NCBI GenBank assembly: GCA_021157965.1
Contig: JAGGVO010000041.1
Coordinates: 124,001 to 188,000 of the forward strand
DNA: 64,000 nucleotides
Source: Candidatus Neomarinimicrobiota bacterium
GTDB taxonomy: Bacteria > Fidelibacterota > Fidelibacteria > Fidelibacterales > Fidelibacteraceae
Reading direction: 5' to 3'
Position 1 is the stretch's first letter; each line of letters opens with the position of its first letter. The position numbers and the translations under genes were made by a program. Of the stretch, positions 26,637-35,268 are shown in pieces. A model generated the notes under the pieces. The model was not told the DNA's origin. It saw only the letters and a program-made list of their open reading frames with translations, and searched no databases.

Positions 26637-27884
26637 CGGACTGGAGATTGTCTGATAGACATCGGGTGCAATATAGTGACTTCCGTAGATAAGGATCAAT
26701 CCGTCATCGGGTGTGCTTTGCAGGGCTTCCAGAATGGCGTGGCGCACGGAGGGAACAACGCAGGTGCCCGGTCGGTCGGCGGAGAGCTCCCGAAGGGCTT
26801 CAGGTGTCATACTCCGGTGGGATTTGACGGGCGTCAGATAACAGGCTCTGGCATGGGGTAAGAGGATATCCACAATTTCGTAAGTTTCTTTATCTCCCAG
26901 CATGCCAATGATTAATGTTAAAGGTTTTTTAGGATAAAGGTTCAGGACAAGTTCTTTTAACCGCTGCACCCCGGCCGGATTGTGGGCCACGTCGTAATAG
27001 ACCAGAGGTTTTTCCGATAACAATTCAAATCGCCCTTTCCACTGGACTGTTGTAAGTCCCTGAATGATAGCGGATAACGGCAGATTGTCCCCGGTGAAAA
27101 GTTCGCAGGCTTTTATTGCAAGGGCAAAGTTTTCCAATTGGTGAAAACCTGCCAGGGGTGTGTCCACCCATTCTCCCGTCTGTTGAAGGCAGAGAGACAT
27201 GCCCCGGGGATTCATACGCACATCCCGGACATACTCTTCGGGCTTGGTGATATAAAAGGGAGCTTTTTTATCTTTTGCTTTTTCTTCAAGCACATTCATA
27301 ACAAGCGGATCCTGATAACAGGTGACAAGAGGTGTTCCATTTTTGATAATTCCTGCTTTTTCTGTCGCAATCAGATCCAGCGTGTCACCCAGAATCCGGG
27401 TGTGATCCAGGTTTACGGATGTGATAACGGTAACCCGGGGTTTGAGGACATTGGTTGAATCCAGGCGTCCGCCCAGACCGGTTTCCACGATTGCGGCATT
27501 AACAGCGTTTTCCCGGAAAAGGTGAAAGGCAAGGCCCGTGGTGATTTCAAAAAAGGAAATGTCATGACTATCCAGCCATGGGTGCCACTGTGTGATCAAC
27601 GCTTCGATCCTGTCTTCAGACACAGGGTTCCCGTTGATCCGGATACGCTCATTAAAGTGAACAAGATGTGGAGATGTAAAACGTCCGGTCAGGTATCCGC
27701 CATGACGCAGGATTGCTTCACATAAAGCGACAACAGACCCTTTACCGTTAGTCCCGGCCACATGAATCGCCGGAAAAGTCAGTTCAGGATGATGAAGCCA
27801 TGCCATGAATTCCAGGGTCCGTCCGAGCCCCAGTTTCATCTGCCCGCCCAACCGGGCGTACAGGTCGTTTAAATAATCTCTCAT
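26616..27884 (-). CDS. folC: Folylpolyglutamate synthase / dihydrofolate synthase FolC
   Basis: 422 residues. The ATP-binding loop VAGTNGKGSVVAL (about 42-54), TSPHLVHFNERIRING, the ETGLGGRLDSTN segment and the ligase domain 2 motif VYYDVAHNPAGV (about 300) identify it. It adds glutamate to folates, and possibly to dihydropteroate, which retains them in the cell; the folate-dependent formiminotransferase-cyclodeaminase at 60.5 kb would use its products. The start overlaps the murI stop by ATGA. The C-terminus overlaps the convergent peptidase gene by 21 bases, leaving no room for a separate terminator. Confidence 0.93.
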   Translation of the reverse strand: MRDYLNDLYARLGGQMKLGLGRTLEFMAWLHHPELTFPAIHVAGTNGKGSVVALCEAILRHGGYLTGRFTSPHLVHFNERIRINGNPVSEDRIEALITQWHPWLDSHDISFFEITTGLAFHLFRENAVNAAIVETGLGGRLDSTNVLKPRVTVITSVNLDHTRILGDTLDLIATEKAGIIKNGTPLVTCYQDPLVMNVLEEKAKDKKAPFYITKPEEYVRDVRMNPRGMSLCLQQTGEWVDTPLAGFHQLENFALAIKACELFTGDNLPLSAIIQGLTTVQWKGRFELLSEKPLVYYDVAHNPAGVQRLKELVLNLYPKKPLTLIIGMLGDKETYEIVDILLPHARACYLTPVKSHRSMTPEALRELSADRPGTCVVPSVRHAILEALQSTPDDGLILIYGSHYIAPDVYQTISSPSKPESQ

Positions 27885-28738
27885 TGTTTTCGCAGAGAAT
27901 AACGGTTCAGAGTTTCTATGGATATTTTTTGTACATGATCCGGTTCATATCCAAGAAAGCGGCTGCTGATGGCCGTAAATTTCCGGGGATAATCGGTGAC
28001 ATAAAAAAGATCGGTTCCCGCTTTGGCCTGAGGATTTAACAAGTAATGGTGAGTCAGTGCTTCTTTTACAGAACGAGCCACAACCCGGGATGAATCCACA
28101 ATGTTGATGTGAGGCGGGAGGATGGCTTTCAAAGCCGGCTTCAGGATAGGATAATGGGTACATCCCAGGATAAGAGTGTCAATGTTCTGCCGAATCAAAG
28201 GATCCAGATATTCCCGGGCAATCTGTTGGGCCACCGGATGATCTTCCCATCCTTCTTCCACGAGAGGGACAAACAGGGGGCAGGCTGTAGCGTAGACCTG
28301 AATATCCGGATTTACTTTCTGAACCTGCGTTGTATAGGCACCACTTTCGATGGTTGCCGTTGTTCCAATGACGGCGATATGCCCGTTTTGAGTTGCATGC
28401 ACGGCTTTCTGAACACCGGGGTCGATGACATTAACAACGGGAAGATCTGTCAGTGAACGAACGGCATCCAGGGCAAGACTCGATGCCGTATTACAGGCGA
28501 TAACAATGGCTTTGACAGGTTGATCCAATAAAAACCGTGTAATTTGTGTGGCAAAATCGCGGATTGTATCGGTACTTTTGGATCCATAAGGGACCCGCGC
28601 TGTATCTCCAAGATAAATGATGTTTTCCGATGGTAACAGAGAGCGAATTTGACGATAAACGGTAAGTCCGCCCAGGCCGCTGTCGAAAATTCCCACGGGC
28701 AATGTGGCAAGGTCAGTGGTTGGGAATATCTTTTTCAT
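27881..28738 (-). CDS. murI: Glutamate racemase MurI
   Basis: 285 residues. The start at 28738 (MKKIFP) is preferred to an in-frame ATG 15 codons upstream because it gives normal family length; either lies inside the end of the amidase gene. Signatures are VGIFDSGLGGLTVYRQ, LGDTARVPYG, the first catalytic cysteine in AIVIACNTAS and the second in LILGCTHYP. It makes D-glutamate for peptidoglycan. Between folC and an N-acetylmuramoyl-alanine amidase gene it forms part of a cell-wall-centred operon. Confidence 0.95.
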   Translation of the reverse strand: MKKIFPTTDLATLPVGIFDSGLGGLTVYRQIRSLLPSENIIYLGDTARVPYGSKSTDTIRDFATQITRFLLDQPVKAIVIACNTASSLALDAVRSLTDLPVVNVIDPGVQKAVHATQNGHIAVIGTTATIESGAYTTQVQKVNPDIQVYATACPLFVPLVEEGWEDHPVAQQIAREYLDPLIRQNIDTLILGCTHYPILKPALKAILPPHINIVDSSRVVARSVKEALTHHYLLNPQAKAGTDLFYVTDYPRKFTAISSRFLGYEPDHVQKISIETLNRYSLRKQ

Positions 28739-30206
28739 ATTTATCTTTAAACTCTTTAATGGCCTGGAAAAGAGATTCAGCAACTTTCTGACGGTAAGAA
28801 GCCCGCTTCAGTTTTTGCAGGTCCGATTTGTTGGAAATAAAACTGACTTCTGTCAGGATATTTGGCATGGAAGCCCCCAATAGCACATAAAACCCGGCCT
28901 GTTTCACGCCGCGGGATGTTGTTTTCAGATTACGAATATAGTTTTTCTCCACCAGGGCTGCCAGATCTTCACTTTCTTTCATAAAGGTACTTTGAGCCAT
29001 AGCTGCCAGGATATACTGTTCGTTTGTAATTTTTTCATAGATTTCCTGGTTCTCTTCCAGCTGTATCACCTTGTTTTCTGTTTCGGCAATTTTTATCGCT
29101 TCTTCTGTCAGTCGGGGCGCCAGAAAAAGAGTTTCACTGCCTCTCACCCGTCTGTTATTATGACTGTTACAGTGAATGCTTATAAAAAGTTTTCCATTCG
29201 CGTTATTGGCTATTTTGGTCCGTTGGTGTAAAGGAATGAATATGTCGGTTTTACGGGTGTAAATCACATGAATACCCAGTTCCCTTTCAAGCATGCGCCC
29301 CAAACGGAGGGTGATGTCCAAAACGATATCTTTTTCCCGGGTTCCGTCTGCCCCTATGGCGCCGGGATCCCGCCCGCCATGACCTGCATCCAAAACAATA
29401 GTGTCGATCAGCCATTTTTCCGACGCTTCCCGGGTTTGTTCCGATGCAGATAAAGAGGATGGTTTCCTCAAATTGATATTTATACTCCGGCTTTCGGGAT
29501 CAATATAAAAATCGTATCCTGATATAGCATTCCGCAAGCGGATAGAAAGCTGGAAAGTTTCACCGGACTGAATGGGAATGATGCTGCGAAGAATGCCGGA
29601 ATTATAGGTCCTGTTGAGCTGTATAGTATCTCCGGTTGCCCCGTAAATGGTACAGTAAAGCCAACCGTTGCGGCCCTCCCAGATGTTGATGTCCCGTTCA
29701 CGGAATAATCTTGTGGTTTCAATACGAAGAGTTGATCCGTTTTTGAAATTCTGGATGACGAGATCCCGAATGCTATAGGATTCAGGCTCAAGAATCAGCG
29801 TTCGTCTTTCCGGGGAAAATGTCAGGTCCGGATAGATACGGGTGTGGAGAAAACGGATCCACTCATACAGGGGTATCAGGAGTTCATCTCCGAAACGCTC
29901 CACCGGAGCCGGAAGATGATAGGTGTTGACATCAAAATGAATAAAGGCACTTCCTCCGCGAATCGTAACCAGGCGCCCGCCCAGACGCCCGTTTACTGCC
30001 CGGATTGTTGTATCTGACGTGGGATTTTCACCAAGGTTTAGCAGAAATTCCGATGCAGAAATCCAGGGATAGCCATATAGCTTGTGCACGGAAATTTCAA
30101 CACCGGGATCCAGGGTTGTTTGCTTGACATTGATTGTTGCGGTTCCCTGTAACAGGACAGGAAAAATAAAAGCAAGCAGAAGTGTGTAGCGCCATTTTTT
30201 TACCAT
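28713..30206 (-). CDS. N-acetylmuramoyl-L-alanine amidase (Amidase_3) with N-terminal AMIN-like region
   Basis: 497 residues with a signal peptide (WRYTLLLAFIFPVLLQGTAT). The first 260 residues are beta-rich and hold a copper-amine-oxidase-like/AMIN-type region (GYPWISASEFLLNLGENP, LIPLYEWIRFL) that usually positions such amidases in the envelope. The catalytic domain (about 270-490) shows the zinc ligands and acid: His in VLDAGHGGRDPGA, Glu in TREKDIV, His in ISIHCNSH and the catalytic Glu in LTEVSFISN. It cleaves the lactyl-amide bond between muramic acid and the stem peptide, usually for daughter-cell separation. The murI start lies within its last codons. Confidence 0.92.
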   Translation of the reverse strand: MVKKWRYTLLLAFIFPVLLQGTATINVKQTTLDPGVEISVHKLYGYPWISASEFLLNLGENPTSDTTIRAVNGRLGGRLVTIRGGSAFIHFDVNTYHLPAPVERFGDELLIPLYEWIRFLHTRIYPDLTFSPERRTLILEPESYSIRDLVIQNFKNGSTLRIETTRLFRERDINIWEGRNGWLYCTIYGATGDTIQLNRTYNSGILRSIIPIQSGETFQLSIRLRNAISGYDFYIDPESRSININLRKPSSLSASEQTREASEKWLIDTIVLDAGHGGRDPGAIGADGTREKDIVLDITLRLGRMLERELGIHVIYTRKTDIFIPLHQRTKIANNANGKLFISIHCNSHNNRRVRGSETLFLAPRLTEEAIKIAETENKVIQLEENQEIYEKITNEQYILAAMAQSTFMKESEDLAALVEKNYIRNLKTTSRGVKQAGFYVLLGASMPNILTEVSFISNKSDLQKLKRASYRQKVAESLFQAIKEFKDKYEKDIPNH

Positions 30207-30217
30207 ATTGTTATAAT

Positions 30218-31618
30218 TTACCGGTTCATAGAATCCAAAGCAATTTGCAATTGGAGCACACCCCGATTATCCCCACGGCTTGTTGAAAATCCTATGCCGG
30301 TCTCCACCGATTTCATGGGAAAGAAAGTGGTGATGTCCAGGGCGGTAAAGCTTTCTTTTCCGGCTTTTTGGATAATAAGTTGTTTTCCACAATAGAGACG
30401 GGTGTACCACAATTCCGCTTCTCCCCCCATGATTTGGCTGACTTGTATTTTCAATGTTGCACGATTGTCTTTTAATGTCAGATGAAAAAGTCCGGCAGAT
30501 ACAGTGTGGCGGAAGTCTGTTGCCAACAGAAAGATGTTTTGCACTTCCATCCATGAAGTGACCGGCAGAAAGAAGGATTGTTTTAATGTGAACATGTGGC
30601 TTTTTATATACGTAAGAAGGGATGGCGGGGCTGATATCTCACGAATGGTATGTTCGGAACACAGACGAATGAGTGTCTCGGATTTCATGCTTCCAATGAT
30701 TGCGGAAAGGTATAGTTCTGTTTTTCTGTCATAACCGTCTCTTCTGTTTTGCTGTATCGTAGTTGTTTTAAGGGTATAACCGCTTTTTGCCCTGACAGAT
30801 AAGCCCCATCCGGCACCGGAGCACCCGGATTTGTCACCGCCGAACCAGGGATTTTTGCCGTAAAGGGGATTAAAACGGTCTGAAGTTGTGTATGCCAGAA
30901 AAATGATACCGCTGCTTTTTCTTTTGATTGTCAAAGCTCCGCTTGCATGTCCCCATTGTTTGAAATTGCACTGATATGATATGTTTGTTTCTACCAAAAA
31001 AGCTTCTCTGCAAATTTGAATCATCGCTTCCTGCCACTGGTCTGGACTTTGATAGAGAGCGATAGCCCTGTCTGGGCGGTGAATCTCCAGGGAAAACCCC
31101 ACGCCCCTTTCGCTGAGGAAAAGTGTTGCGGACGTGTTTCCCAGCCCTATGAAGGCATATCCCGAGAAAGGTGAATAAGTATAAGGCCCTTTTCGGATTG
31201 CAGTAGACGGTTTAAGTTGCATATTTCCTGGATACAAGGACCTGCGGGGCGTGGCTTTGCCGACAATCCACCCCCGGGCATGTGAAACCAATACCGGCCC
31301 GGTACTGAGAGATATATTGTTGGTTCTTGTGTGAAACGAGAAACCTGTCACGCTCTTCTCTATCCCGGCCCGTCCAAATGTTCGGAATGAGAATGCCGGA
31401 GTCAGTGATATATTGCAGCGGTGAGAATAGATAAAGTCGTTTCCTGAGCGGATTTGAAAACGGATATTCCCCGTCGCTACCGAATCCGGTTCCAGGCTGA
31501 GCAACTCCGGATCTTCCATGACCATGAATGATGTTTCGGCATATAGAAGACTCAGAATTCCCGGGACACAGAGGATCCGTAACATAAACCGATAGAGGGA
31601 TGCCATCGACACTGCCAT
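30218..31618 (-). CDS. Exported protein of unknown function, probably outer-membrane
   Basis: 466 residues. A signal peptide (FMLRILCVPGILSLLYAE) follows the start at 31618, which has GGAG nine bases upstream. The mature protein is rich in Ser, Thr, Gly and aromatic residues with alternating strands typical of a beta-barrel (SFHTRTNNISLSTGPVLVSH, ELYLSAIIGSMKSETLIRL). It ends ...LQLQIALDSMNR rather than in an aromatic residue. No family is recognised. It overlaps the next upstream gene (another exported unknown) by 67 bases and lies 11 bases before the amidase gene, so it is tied to a cell-wall operon. Confidence 0.6.
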   Translation of the reverse strand: MAVSMASLYRFMLRILCVPGILSLLYAETSFMVMEDPELLSLEPDSVATGNIRFQIRSGNDFIYSHRCNISLTPAFSFRTFGRAGIEKSVTGFSFHTRTNNISLSTGPVLVSHARGWIVGKATPRRSLYPGNMQLKPSTAIRKGPYTYSPFSGYAFIGLGNTSATLFLSERGVGFSLEIHRPDRAIALYQSPDQWQEAMIQICREAFLVETNISYQCNFKQWGHASGALTIKRKSSGIIFLAYTTSDRFNPLYGKNPWFGGDKSGCSGAGWGLSVRAKSGYTLKTTTIQQNRRDGYDRKTELYLSAIIGSMKSETLIRLCSEHTIREISAPPSLLTYIKSHMFTLKQSFFLPVTSWMEVQNIFLLATDFRHTVSAGLFHLTLKDNRATLKIQVSQIMGGEAELWYTRLYCGKQLIIQKAGKESFTALDITTFFPMKSVETGIGFSTSRGDNRGVLQLQIALDSMNR

Positions 31619-32325
31619 TGAAAGCTCCAGGAACGGTAAGAAAGTGAAAAAGAAGCATGGAGTGCGCGGCTCAGGCTAAACCAGGCCGCATGCCATGCCG
31701 TGAATTGTCCGGCGCTGAATGTTGTTCCCCACCCCCAATCCGGCGAAAACCCATCCCGGCAGTATACACCGGCTGTCAGGTAAAATTCAGGCAGGATATC
31801 CAGACCGAATGTACCGAACCATGCCGGCGTATTTAAAGCAGGACCTCCTTTCGGGAGAGTTAAGACTGGGATGAAAGAATATCCGAGGCTGGTATAGAAT
31901 TCGGGAACAGGGTGCAGCAGCAGCCGCCAGGACAAGGAAAACGCATGAACTGCCTTTGTCTCAGGTGTGGAAGCCCGCGTCCAGTTAAGAGCAAGGTAGC
32001 CTGTGAGCTGTGACGTGAAATGTCGGATAATCTGAGTGTCAAATTCCTGGGAAGCCAACAAATCATGGAACTGAAAAGAACAATCCAATCCGACAGATGA
32101 CGTTTTTTTATAGTTTAAAACCTGGAAACCGCCCTCTTTGATGAAAGGGGTGTGATATCCCCGGATCCGACAGGTGTTTTGTGAATTCACAAGAAGAGAA
32201 TCGGTGAAAAGTGTGATGTCAAGCCATGCAAGCCCGTCCCGGCCTATCGTTCGGGAAAAAAATTCCACTCCGGACAGGACGCCGGGAAGGAGGAAAAGAC
32301 AAAGAATCAAGCGTTTCGGTATCAT
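31552..32325 (-). CDS. Exported beta-strand-rich protein of unknown function
   Basis: 257 residues. Signal peptide LILCLFLLPGVLSGVE. The mature part is strand-rich with many Trp, Tyr and Phe residues (LTGYLALNWTRAST, YTSLGYSFIPVL, FSLSYRSWSFQW), as in outer-membrane barrels of 8-12 strands. It ends SSVSREF. It is the first gene of the minus-strand folC/murI/amidase run and shares 67 bases with the following gene. No homologous family is recognised. The ribosome-binding site is weak. Confidence 0.55.
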   Translation of the reverse strand: MIPKRLILCLFLLPGVLSGVEFFSRTIGRDGLAWLDITLFTDSLLVNSQNTCRIRGYHTPFIKEGGFQVLNYKKTSSVGLDCSFQFHDLLASQEFDTQIIRHFTSQLTGYLALNWTRASTPETKAVHAFSLSWRLLLHPVPEFYTSLGYSFIPVLTLPKGGPALNTPAWFGTFGLDILPEFYLTAGVYCRDGFSPDWGWGTTFSAGQFTAWHAAWFSLSRALHASFSLSYRSWSFQWQCRWHPSIGLCYGSSVSREF

Positions 32326-32413
32326 GGGAAAGTTTACAAAACAAAATCAATAACATCAACGTTATTATATATTTACTATATATTTTCAATTAAATAGTGA
32401 TATTCCACATTAT

Positions 32414-32668
32414 TCAGAGAATAAAATGAATGCCTGATTGTTTTAGCAGGAATTGTTTGTAAGAGTTTTTTTGTTCATCAGACAAAACAACAACATGGAG
32501 ATGTAAGCTTACATACTTTCCTTTTTTGCTTATATTCCCCGGTTTCAATGAATAGGAATCGGCATTGGGAATCAAAGAGGCAACAGCGGATTCAATCACA
32601 TGTGAATTTTCTCCGATGATACGGAAAGTCCAGGAGCAAGGGTATGTGATTTTGGGTTTACCGGGCAT
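32414..32668 (-). CDS. DUF493 (YbeD-like) small regulatory protein
   Basis: 84 residues from the ATG at 32668. The pattern KITYPCSWTFRIIGENSHVI, then SLKPGNISKKGKYVSLHLHV and a final KQSGIHFIL, matches the ferredoxin-like YbeD/UPF0250 fold (PF04359). E. coli YbeD is small and cytoplasmic and lies by lipB; the molecular role is unsettled. The open frame continues 60 codons upstream to an ATG at 32848 that overlaps a possible upstream stop (ATGA), but that extension has no resemblance to the family. The short form is preferred on family length. Confidence 0.75.
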   Translation of the reverse strand: MPGKPKITYPCSWTFRIIGENSHVIESAVASLIPNADSYSLKPGNISKKGKYVSLHLHVVVLSDEQKNSYKQFLLKQSGIHFIL

Positions 32669-33073
32669 ATCTTTTCTTTTTGAAAGAATGTTTTTTGGGA
32701 AGTTATGTGATTGTAGAGACAATGGAAAGAGGAGAGGGAATAGAATTCGAGCATTTTGAATTAATATATGATTAACAATATGATCTTGTTTTCCTGAGGA
32801 CCCGGTGCTATTTTTTCCCCGGGGGTGCAATAAAATAGTGATTTTCATATATTATAAACATCTTTTATCTTTTGGGCTGCAGGTCTCACAGAAAAAAGAT
32901 CCATCTCATGCATTGTAAAACTCTCAGAAAACGATGAAAGTTTACAGTTTTCTTCTATATAGATTCGCCCGTCAAAAACAGCGATATTGCCGGCATACTC
33001 ACAACTCAAGGCATAGTTACCGGGCAGGTTGTCACAGGCGGCGTACCGAGACACGGAACTTATAACTTGCCAC
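32669..33073. other. Intergenic stretch without a confident gene
   Basis: About 400 bases between the DUF493 gene and the outer-membrane protein gene. Two minus-strand frames are open here: a 60-codon extension of DUF493 and a frame of up to 110 codons (32845-33177) that begins inside the next gene. The second encodes Cys-rich, non-repetitive sequence (YAACDNLPGNYALSCEY) without a recognisable domain. Neither is supported by a good ribosome-binding site. Confidence 0.4.
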
Positions 33074-34450
33074 TCAAAAAACATATTCCATCCGCAAAGA
33101 CACAAAATCATTGTTGTTGTATTGTCCGAACAATGTCCCCGGTTCTCCTTCAAAAAGGCGATAAATACCGATGGCATATAATCCTTCGGTTAATTTTTGA
33201 TTCAATTTCAGGGTGATCATATAATCTTTTGCATCCACATTATAGACACACTGAATTTCCGGCTTAAACTGTTCCCTGAAAAAACTGTCCGCCAGGCGGG
33301 CGGTAACCAGGTGGTAATCATAGTAATTATTCAGAATACCGCCTTCAAAGAGAGCCGGTTCCAGTCCAAGCTGATTCGCCAGTCCTTGCGCAATGTCTTC
33401 AAAGCAGGGCATCATGGGATTCATTTTCTCGTCCGGGACAAAGTCCTTCTGATATTGAATATTCAGGTTGAGATTGTGAAGAGGAAGGTTCATGTCTCCG
33501 CCCAACAATATGGACCATTTCGAATTCTGGATACCCGGTTTGTTTCCTTTCGTATCGGAGGTGATATACCGGGCAGCTTCTCCCCGGAGATTCACTTTTC
33601 CCAAAGCTGTTCCACCTTCCAGACCGATAACCGTTACCGGATTATTCTGAAGTTTAATTGTACCTGCCGGATAAAGGGAATTTGATAGGTCGGGGATAAA
33701 CTGTACTGATGGAATGCGCAGTTTGCCCCGGTACCAGGAAAGTCCCAAATCAAAACGCCCCACCGTTTGTGTCCACCGGGCGGCAAATTGTCCGTCATGG
33801 AGCTTATGATAGCTTTCTTCTGACATTAAAATTCCGGGACAGGCATCCAGAATGGTGTTTAAGGCTTGATATACCTGGGGCTGCCAGGGGCCGGATGCGG
33901 GGAATGTCATTTTAGAAAAACCGGGAGTGTAAATAAGTTCCAGATTGGCATTCCATTTATATGGGCCTACGATAGTGTTGATTCTCAGCATGTTTTCACC
34001 ACGTCGCCTTCGCAGGTAATCAGGAAAGAAAAAATCCCGGTAATCATCTGCATTGATTAAATCCACAATGTGGAGTTCGTCACCCTTACCCCATACAATC
34101 ACCTGGTTTCCTGCGTGTATCTGAAAACGTCCCAGGTAGGCAGACACATAGAGTTCTTTCAGGCTCAGGTTTACATCATCGTTGTGTTGAATCCGGAAAT
34201 CCCCCTTCATGGCCAGTTTTTCTTTGTCAATATTAAAAGCCAGATCCAGAACATGGATTGTTTCATAGTCCGCCGGAGCCGGGTCCTTCATAAAAAAACG
34301 GGGTTCAAATTCATAGTATCCGGACCAGGTTAAAGGAGAAGATATGAGTTCTTCTTCTGTTTCAAATAATTCACCGGTATTAAAAGCACTTTGTCCTGTT
34401 AATGCTGTAGCAGTTAAAAAAAGACAAAAGAAAAAAAAGCGTTTTTTCAT
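33074..34450 (-). CDS. Outer-membrane protein of an RND export cluster (DUF1302-like)
   Basis: 458 residues with signal peptide RFFFFCLFLTATALTGQS. The mature protein is a predicted barrel: YYEFEPRFFMKD, LKELYVSAYLGRFQIHAGNQ, then VIVWGKGDELHIVDLINADD, whose GNQ.VWGKGD segment resembles DUF1302 family proteins. The C-terminus VSLRMEYVF is a classic outer-membrane sorting end. It is the last gene of a TetR, RND exporter, LolA-like, barrel series; in such clusters the barrel and LolA-like protein are thought to complete the route of a lipid or hydrophobic cargo across the envelope. Residue-level function is unknown. Confidence 0.75.
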   Translation of the reverse strand: MKKRFFFFCLFLTATALTGQSAFNTGELFETEEELISSPLTWSGYYEFEPRFFMKDPAPADYETIHVLDLAFNIDKEKLAMKGDFRIQHNDDVNLSLKELYVSAYLGRFQIHAGNQVIVWGKGDELHIVDLINADDYRDFFFPDYLRRRRGENMLRINTIVGPYKWNANLELIYTPGFSKMTFPASGPWQPQVYQALNTILDACPGILMSEESYHKLHDGQFAARWTQTVGRFDLGLSWYRGKLRIPSVQFIPDLSNSLYPAGTIKLQNNPVTVIGLEGGTALGKVNLRGEAARYITSDTKGNKPGIQNSKWSILLGGDMNLPLHNLNLNIQYQKDFVPDEKMNPMMPCFEDIAQGLANQLGLEPALFEGGILNNYYDYHLVTARLADSFFREQFKPEIQCVYNVDAKDYMITLKLNQKLTEGLYAIGIYRLFEGEPGTLFGQYNNNDFVSLRMEYVF

Positions 34451-34461
34451 GATATGACCTC

Positions 34462-35268
34462 CTATTCTGCACGGCCGGTCTGCAGAAAATTTCGGGTAAA
34501 CCGGCGCGGATCAATCTTTTTGTTGTATTCGATAAACGGAAGTCCGTCCCCATTACGAAGAATGGTTAAAAGGGTTACATGGTTTTCCCGGACATTTTTC
34601 ATTTCCGTTTCAAATACTGTCCAGATGCCGTCTATTTTCCCGATGTTTTGCTTTACGAGCATTATTTTCAGCAGTTCTCCGTTTTTTTTGTTGTAGAATT
34701 CCACCCGGAGAGGTATCAGATGTTCCTTGCTGATCCAGGAGACCAGTTTGTCATAAGAACTTTTATCGGGTTTGGTACTTTTGCTTTCCACAACCCAGCA
34801 TGGATATGTGCCCAGTGTATCTTCCCGGAGGAGTGTATGTTTTTCATTTTCCCGGTTATTCTGAAGTTGCATATCGTCATAGGTAAAATCCGATCCCATA
34901 AAGGAAGAACTTCCTTCTGAAGCGGCAATGCGGCGGACCTGGCCAAGGGCCGGAAGATAAATCCACTGATCGTCATCCCGGCCTGCCTGCTCAATTTGCA
35001 AGAACCGGGTTCCTTTAACGGTTGCCGGCGATTTAAATTCCATTACGCTTTGGTGAAGATTTTTTTCCTTGTCATACAACATGGTCCAGGTTTCGATGAT
35101 TCGTTCAGTTTCTTCCCCCTTTTTATCGATCAGAGTCATTTTCATGATGGAATGCATGGTTTTTCCCTGATCCCGGGCATCCATTTTGTCAATGATATCC
35201 TGTCCTGTCAAAGCCCATGCTGTCTGAGAAAACAGGAACAGAGAAAGGAAAAAGCATGTGAATTTCAT
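34462..35268 (-). CDS. Outer-membrane lipoprotein-sorting (LolA-like) protein
   Basis: 268 residues. Signal peptide TCFFLSLFLFSQTAWALT. The LolA-like fold (PF17131 type) is recognised from DIIDKMDARDQGKTMHSIMK, FKSPATVKGTRFLQIE, DDQWIYLPALGQVRRIAASE and SFMGSDFTYDDM. These proteins are half-open barrels that carry lipid-like cargo through the periplasm; this subgroup nearly always lies beside an RND/MMPL exporter, as here, where it starts with an ATGA overlap on the exporter stop. The cargo is unknown. Confidence 0.88.
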   Translation of the reverse strand: MKFTCFFLSLFLFSQTAWALTGQDIIDKMDARDQGKTMHSIMKMTLIDKKGEETERIIETWTMLYDKEKNLHQSVMEFKSPATVKGTRFLQIEQAGRDDDQWIYLPALGQVRRIAASEGSSSFMGSDFTYDDMQLQNNRENEKHTLLREDTLGTYPCWVVESKSTKPDKSSYDKLVSWISKEHLIPLRVEFYNKKNGELLKIMLVKQNIGKIDGIWTVFETEMKNVRENHVTLLTILRNGDGLPFIEYNKKIDPRRFTRNFLQTGRAE

